Source of the DNA: Clytia hemisphaerica
Lineage: Eukaryota; Cnidaria; Hydrozoa; Leptothecata; Clytiidae
Length of the DNA stretch: 64,000 bases
Direction of reading: 5' to 3'
Assembly: GCA_902728285.1 (NCBI GenBank)
Contig: CACVBU010000219.1
Coordinates: 292,814-356,813, forward strand
Positions within the stretch are counted from its first letter, which is position 1. Every line of letters starts with the position of its first letter. The notes beneath the pieces are model-generated. The model ran no database searches. It had not been told where the DNA came from and saw only the letters and a list, made by a program, of their open reading frames with translations. Made by a program: the position numbers and the translations under genes. Below, one piece after another: positions 61,201 through 64,000 of the stretch.

Positions 61201-63730
61201 CATTGATTATTGTCAGAATGTGACCTGCGTCAACGGTGGACATTGCCAGGACTTGAATTCGACCTTCACCTGTAACTGTTTCCCCGGATTTGACGGTAAA
61301 ACGTGTGACGTAGATATCAACGAATGTCAGACAAAGCCTTGTCGATACGTGGATGCCAACTGGAAGGTCTTTGAGAATGAATGCATTGAAAGATCGAATG
61401 TGATGGCAATGAAAATGAATAATTTCACGGTGAACGAGACAAGTTTCCATGATAGGTGAGTGTTTTTTTTTGATGTGCATACCTTGGTGTGCCTTTAGCA
61501 TACACATCTTAAGGCGTAAGTAGACTGGTTAAGACATTACCAGGTGGATTAAATTCTTCATGTTTGAAGTCGTTTTAGATTGATTTGCTTATTGCCAGAA
61601 AATTGACGTCATTCATCCCTTGTAAACCCAATGTCATGCTCGAACAATCAAACGTAACGTAAATTAAAGTTTAGTCTTCATAACCCGTTCGTGCAAGCGA
61701 ACACAAATTTGTTCAAGTTAAAGAAATTTCGAGTTATGGAGTAATGTTTATAACGCATTATTAACTAAAGGGACTAAGAAACTTTTTCGAGTTATAGAGG
61801 TGCTGGTTAAAGGGACTACACTGTAGTTTGAGTTGAGGAAATTAGAAGGTTGCTAAATTTAGTTTAAAGGAGACTTGAGTTGTAGGTTATAGAGACTCAC
61901 GCTCCAGTTATGTAGATTCCACTATGATACTTTTTGAAAAAGAGAAAAAGAAAGCTCTTTTTTTCTCTGTTTTTTAAATGAATAACTTTTTATCAATCCT
62001 TTAAATTTCCTTCAGGGCTGGTTATGAATGCATTTGTGTCACAGGGTTATCAGGAAATAACTGTAGCACCAATGCACAGGATTGTATGGTTGATTACTGC
62101 AAGAATAATTCTACGTGTGTGGATTTGGTCGATGACTATAAATGCTTATGTCAGCCAGGATACAGTGGTTTGTTTTCTTTCCTTTGTGTGTCAATGATTA
62201 TTAACCCTTCGAGCATCTTTGGGGGGGGGGGGCAAACGTAAATTTTTTGATAATTTATGAAATGTTTGTCCGATTGACTTTAAACTTTGCAAGAGTCACC
62301 AAATATGAATTGGCATTGTGAAAAATTTCGACATCATTGATGACGTCATTGTCACCTTATTACGTCATTATATTTTGAAAAAAAATTGTTTATATTTTCC
62401 AGGCAAGAATTGCAGTACCGACTATGACGAATGCATTGACGAGCCGTGCCTCAATAACGGTACGTGTAACAATCTCATCAATAACTACACGTGTTCGTGT
62501 CCCGCCAACTTCACTGGACATAACTGTGAACGAGAAATAAATTATTGCACCATCAACACGCCCTGTCTGAATGAGGGCGTTTGTAAACCAATGGGTGGTG
62601 AAACGTTCAAATGTTATTGTGCTGCAGGATACACAGGGGAGGTAGGTACCTTGCGTTGTTTCTTAAGGTCGGTCTCCACTTACGCGCGCTGCGATCGCAC
62701 CGTTTGGCTTCAATCCTTTTTGCTTGGAAAAAAGATTACGTCATATCCTTTTTGCTTGGAAAAAAGATTACGTCATAAAAATGTAGTGCGCGCTCGAAAA
62801 AAAAGTTGAATATATTTCAACTTATTTCAACCGTTACGTCAGATCGCGCCAATGGAAGTGCTTCATTTTTCTTTTGACCAATAGCGTGGAAGCTTTGATA
62901 GATAAAGTGCGATCGCAGCGCGCGCAAGTGGAGACCGGCCTTTATTCCGTGTGTAATCAATCTGGTGTGAAAGTGACGTAATCTCATAAAAGTTGTGTTT
63001 TGACGTCATTAGCGGTCGATTTTCTCGTGTTACCGAAATACTCCATTCTTTGAAGGTTTGGTTGCGTCGCATAAAACATGTCACGGGTCCTAAGTGTTCC
63101 CCTTACTACAAAATAACCATTTTTTTATACAGGTTTGTGACATCAAAACTACTTTCAACATGAACGGAAACGGTCATTGGAACATCACTAACATTAACAA
63201 CCAAGCTGACACTGACGTCCAATTCAGATTCCGAACCACCGTTAATAGATTGCTGATGACTGTAAACCTCCAAACAACCTCTGTAAGTTTCTACCTGGAG
63301 AACGGTAATTTGACAATGAAGCATGGTGACATCAAATCAACATATGCTACATCTACCAAAAACCTTGTTGATGGTTCTTGGAAGCATGTAAAGATTTACG
63401 GAAATGCTCAAAGGACCACTATTGAAGTCAGCGGTCTTGGATCACAGCTATTTGACGCAATTAAGATACAGGATCTTCAATCTATCACTGTCGGTGGAAA
63501 CAGTGCTGATATCTCTTCAGATTTTATCGGCTGTATGAAGGACTTTTCTGTTAATGGTAAAACTTACATTGAATCTGATGCTGGTCATGAAGGACTGGTC
63601 TTTGGTGATTGCCAACGAATAGAACAGTGTGGTGTGGACTCATGTAACAGACACGGTAATTGCATGGACGAATGGATATCATCATCATGCCAATGTTTCA
63701 GACAATACTTCGGATCAAAGTGCGACCAAG
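55251..63730 (+). CDS. Crumbs-like extracellular EGF/laminin-G protein (partial, continues past right edge)
   Basis: Exons in order: 55,251-55,793; 55,983-56,357; 56,658-56,948; 57,735-57,896; 58,467-58,716; 59,123-59,322; 59,863-60,282; 60,819-61,455; 62,016-62,167; 62,403-62,641; 63,133-63,730. All joins are GT-AG and keep one frame, about 1,290 residues. Intron phases are mostly 1, with 2 at 58,716 and 61,455 and 0 at 62,641. Domains: a laminin-G-like domain (first exon, ending FHGCLYTGTQIDVDSIKSFC), about 22 EGF repeats, many with the calcium-binding D-[IL]-N-E-C start, a second laminin-G domain (63,133 on, with FIGCMKDFSVNGK), then another EGF (CGVDSCNRHGNC). Alternating EGF and LamG domains are typical of Crumbs polarity proteins, but an N-terminal LamG before the EGFs is not the usual order; eyes-shut-like or other EGF/LamG proteins remain possible. 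No membrane segment is in the window. Confidence 0.85.
59432..59589. mobile_element. Intronic fold-back MITE, about 158 bp
   Basis: Inverted arms AATAGACGATATCGGCTTAA and GAAGCCGATATCGTCTATT, extended inward by AAAACTCAGATTTGACC and GGTCAAATCTGAGTTTT. In the intron between exons ending 59,322 and starting 59,863. Confidence 0.65.
61456..62015. other. Intron of the Crumbs-like gene, no feature beyond one TGACGTCA
   Basis: Ordinary AT-rich intron between exons ending 61,455 and starting 62,016, with TGACGTCA at 61,604-61,611. No repeats or coding sequence recognised. Confidence 0.4.
62667..62941. mobile_element. Intronic MITE with TTA target duplication (PIF/Harbinger-like)
   Basis: Long, clean terminal inverted repeats begin AGGTCGGTCTCCACTTACGC and end with the inverse (AAGTGGAGACCGGCCT), including GCGCGCTGCGATCGCAC. 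TTA flanks both ends. Inside, a 32-bp segment (TCCTTTTTGCTTGGAAAAAA start) is duplicated in tandem at about 62,712-62,775. In the intron before exon 63,133. A 3-bp TTA duplication is typical of PIF/Harbinger elements. Confidence 0.7.
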
Positions 63731-64000
63731 GTAATAAATGTTTTTGTGGAAGCTTTGTACTTTCTTTTTATAGTATATCGTCGCTTGAAAGCAAGATAGC
63801 CCTAAGTCAACTTTTTGAAAGTTGAAATTTCTAATTTTCTCTTTTTATAAAATAATAACAATTCTCATGAAAAGATTTCTAGCATGTAAAGGTATTTTGT
63901 CTCGCTCCTCCGTCCTATGTTCAATTTTTCGCTTTTAAGTATTAAGTATTTTCGTCTAAATAATTGCAATTTAGCGTCTGTCCAACGGTATTGCATATCA
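63731..64000. other. Start of the next intron of the Crumbs-like gene
   Basis: The donor GTAATA follows the exon end at 63,730. The rest shows no acceptor-linked EGF or LamG frame before the window ends. Confidence 0.4.

Noticed and set aside
60860..61507. 215-codon minus-strand frame opposite the EGF exon
   Set aside because: Shadow of the EGF-coding exon: a regular Cys-rich pattern gives an open antisense frame rich in T, V and I.

Overview
The window is eukaryotic nuclear DNA, AT-rich and gene-poor, from an invertebrate metazoan that I cannot name. The genes are split by short GT-AG introns, their products are animal families (a Crumbs-type EGF/laminin-G protein and ethanolamine kinases), and the space between and inside them is filled with inverted-repeat transposable elements. 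There is no sign of prokaryotic organisation.

Layout. 1-676: a minus-strand exon encoding a serine-alternating hexapeptide repeat (SPSQSM type), running off the left edge. 677-34,000: no convincing gene. This part holds small MITE-like elements, three large fold-back (palindromic) elements at 5.65-8.2, 9.46-10.1 and 18.6-21.1 kb, and two nearly identical 3.44-3.45 kb elements in opposite orientation (25,887-29,328 and 29,989-33,439). Those two have matching terminal inverted repeats, different 3-bp target duplications (GAT and TAC) and subterminal arrays of a CACACGCGTGTG palindrome. 34,294-39,430 and 40,365-44,138 (both minus): two complete, tandemly duplicated choline/ethanolamine kinase genes, each with seven coding exons and identical intron phases (2-1-1-1-0-2). 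They encode 383 and 373 residues. 47,111 to the right edge (plus): a Crumbs-like secreted or membrane protein. It has a candidate signal-peptide exon at 47,111-47,168, an 8.1-kb first intron packed with nested palindromes, then laminin-G, about 22 EGF repeats, laminin-G and a further EGF, continuing past the window.

The kinases act in phospholipid synthesis (CDP-ethanolamine/choline branch) and the EGF/LamG protein in epithelial polarity or cell contact. Nothing here ties them into one system. They lie head to head, 3 kb apart. The most distinctive feature is the density and variety of inverted-repeat DNA: at least six large fold-back structures or inverted element pairs plus many MITEs. Several carry internal short palindrome arrays (CACACGCGTGTG, GAACGTTC, ACCGGAC/GTCCGGT, TGACGTCA). 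All exon models were built by hand from reading frame, splice signals and family motifs. No database search was possible.
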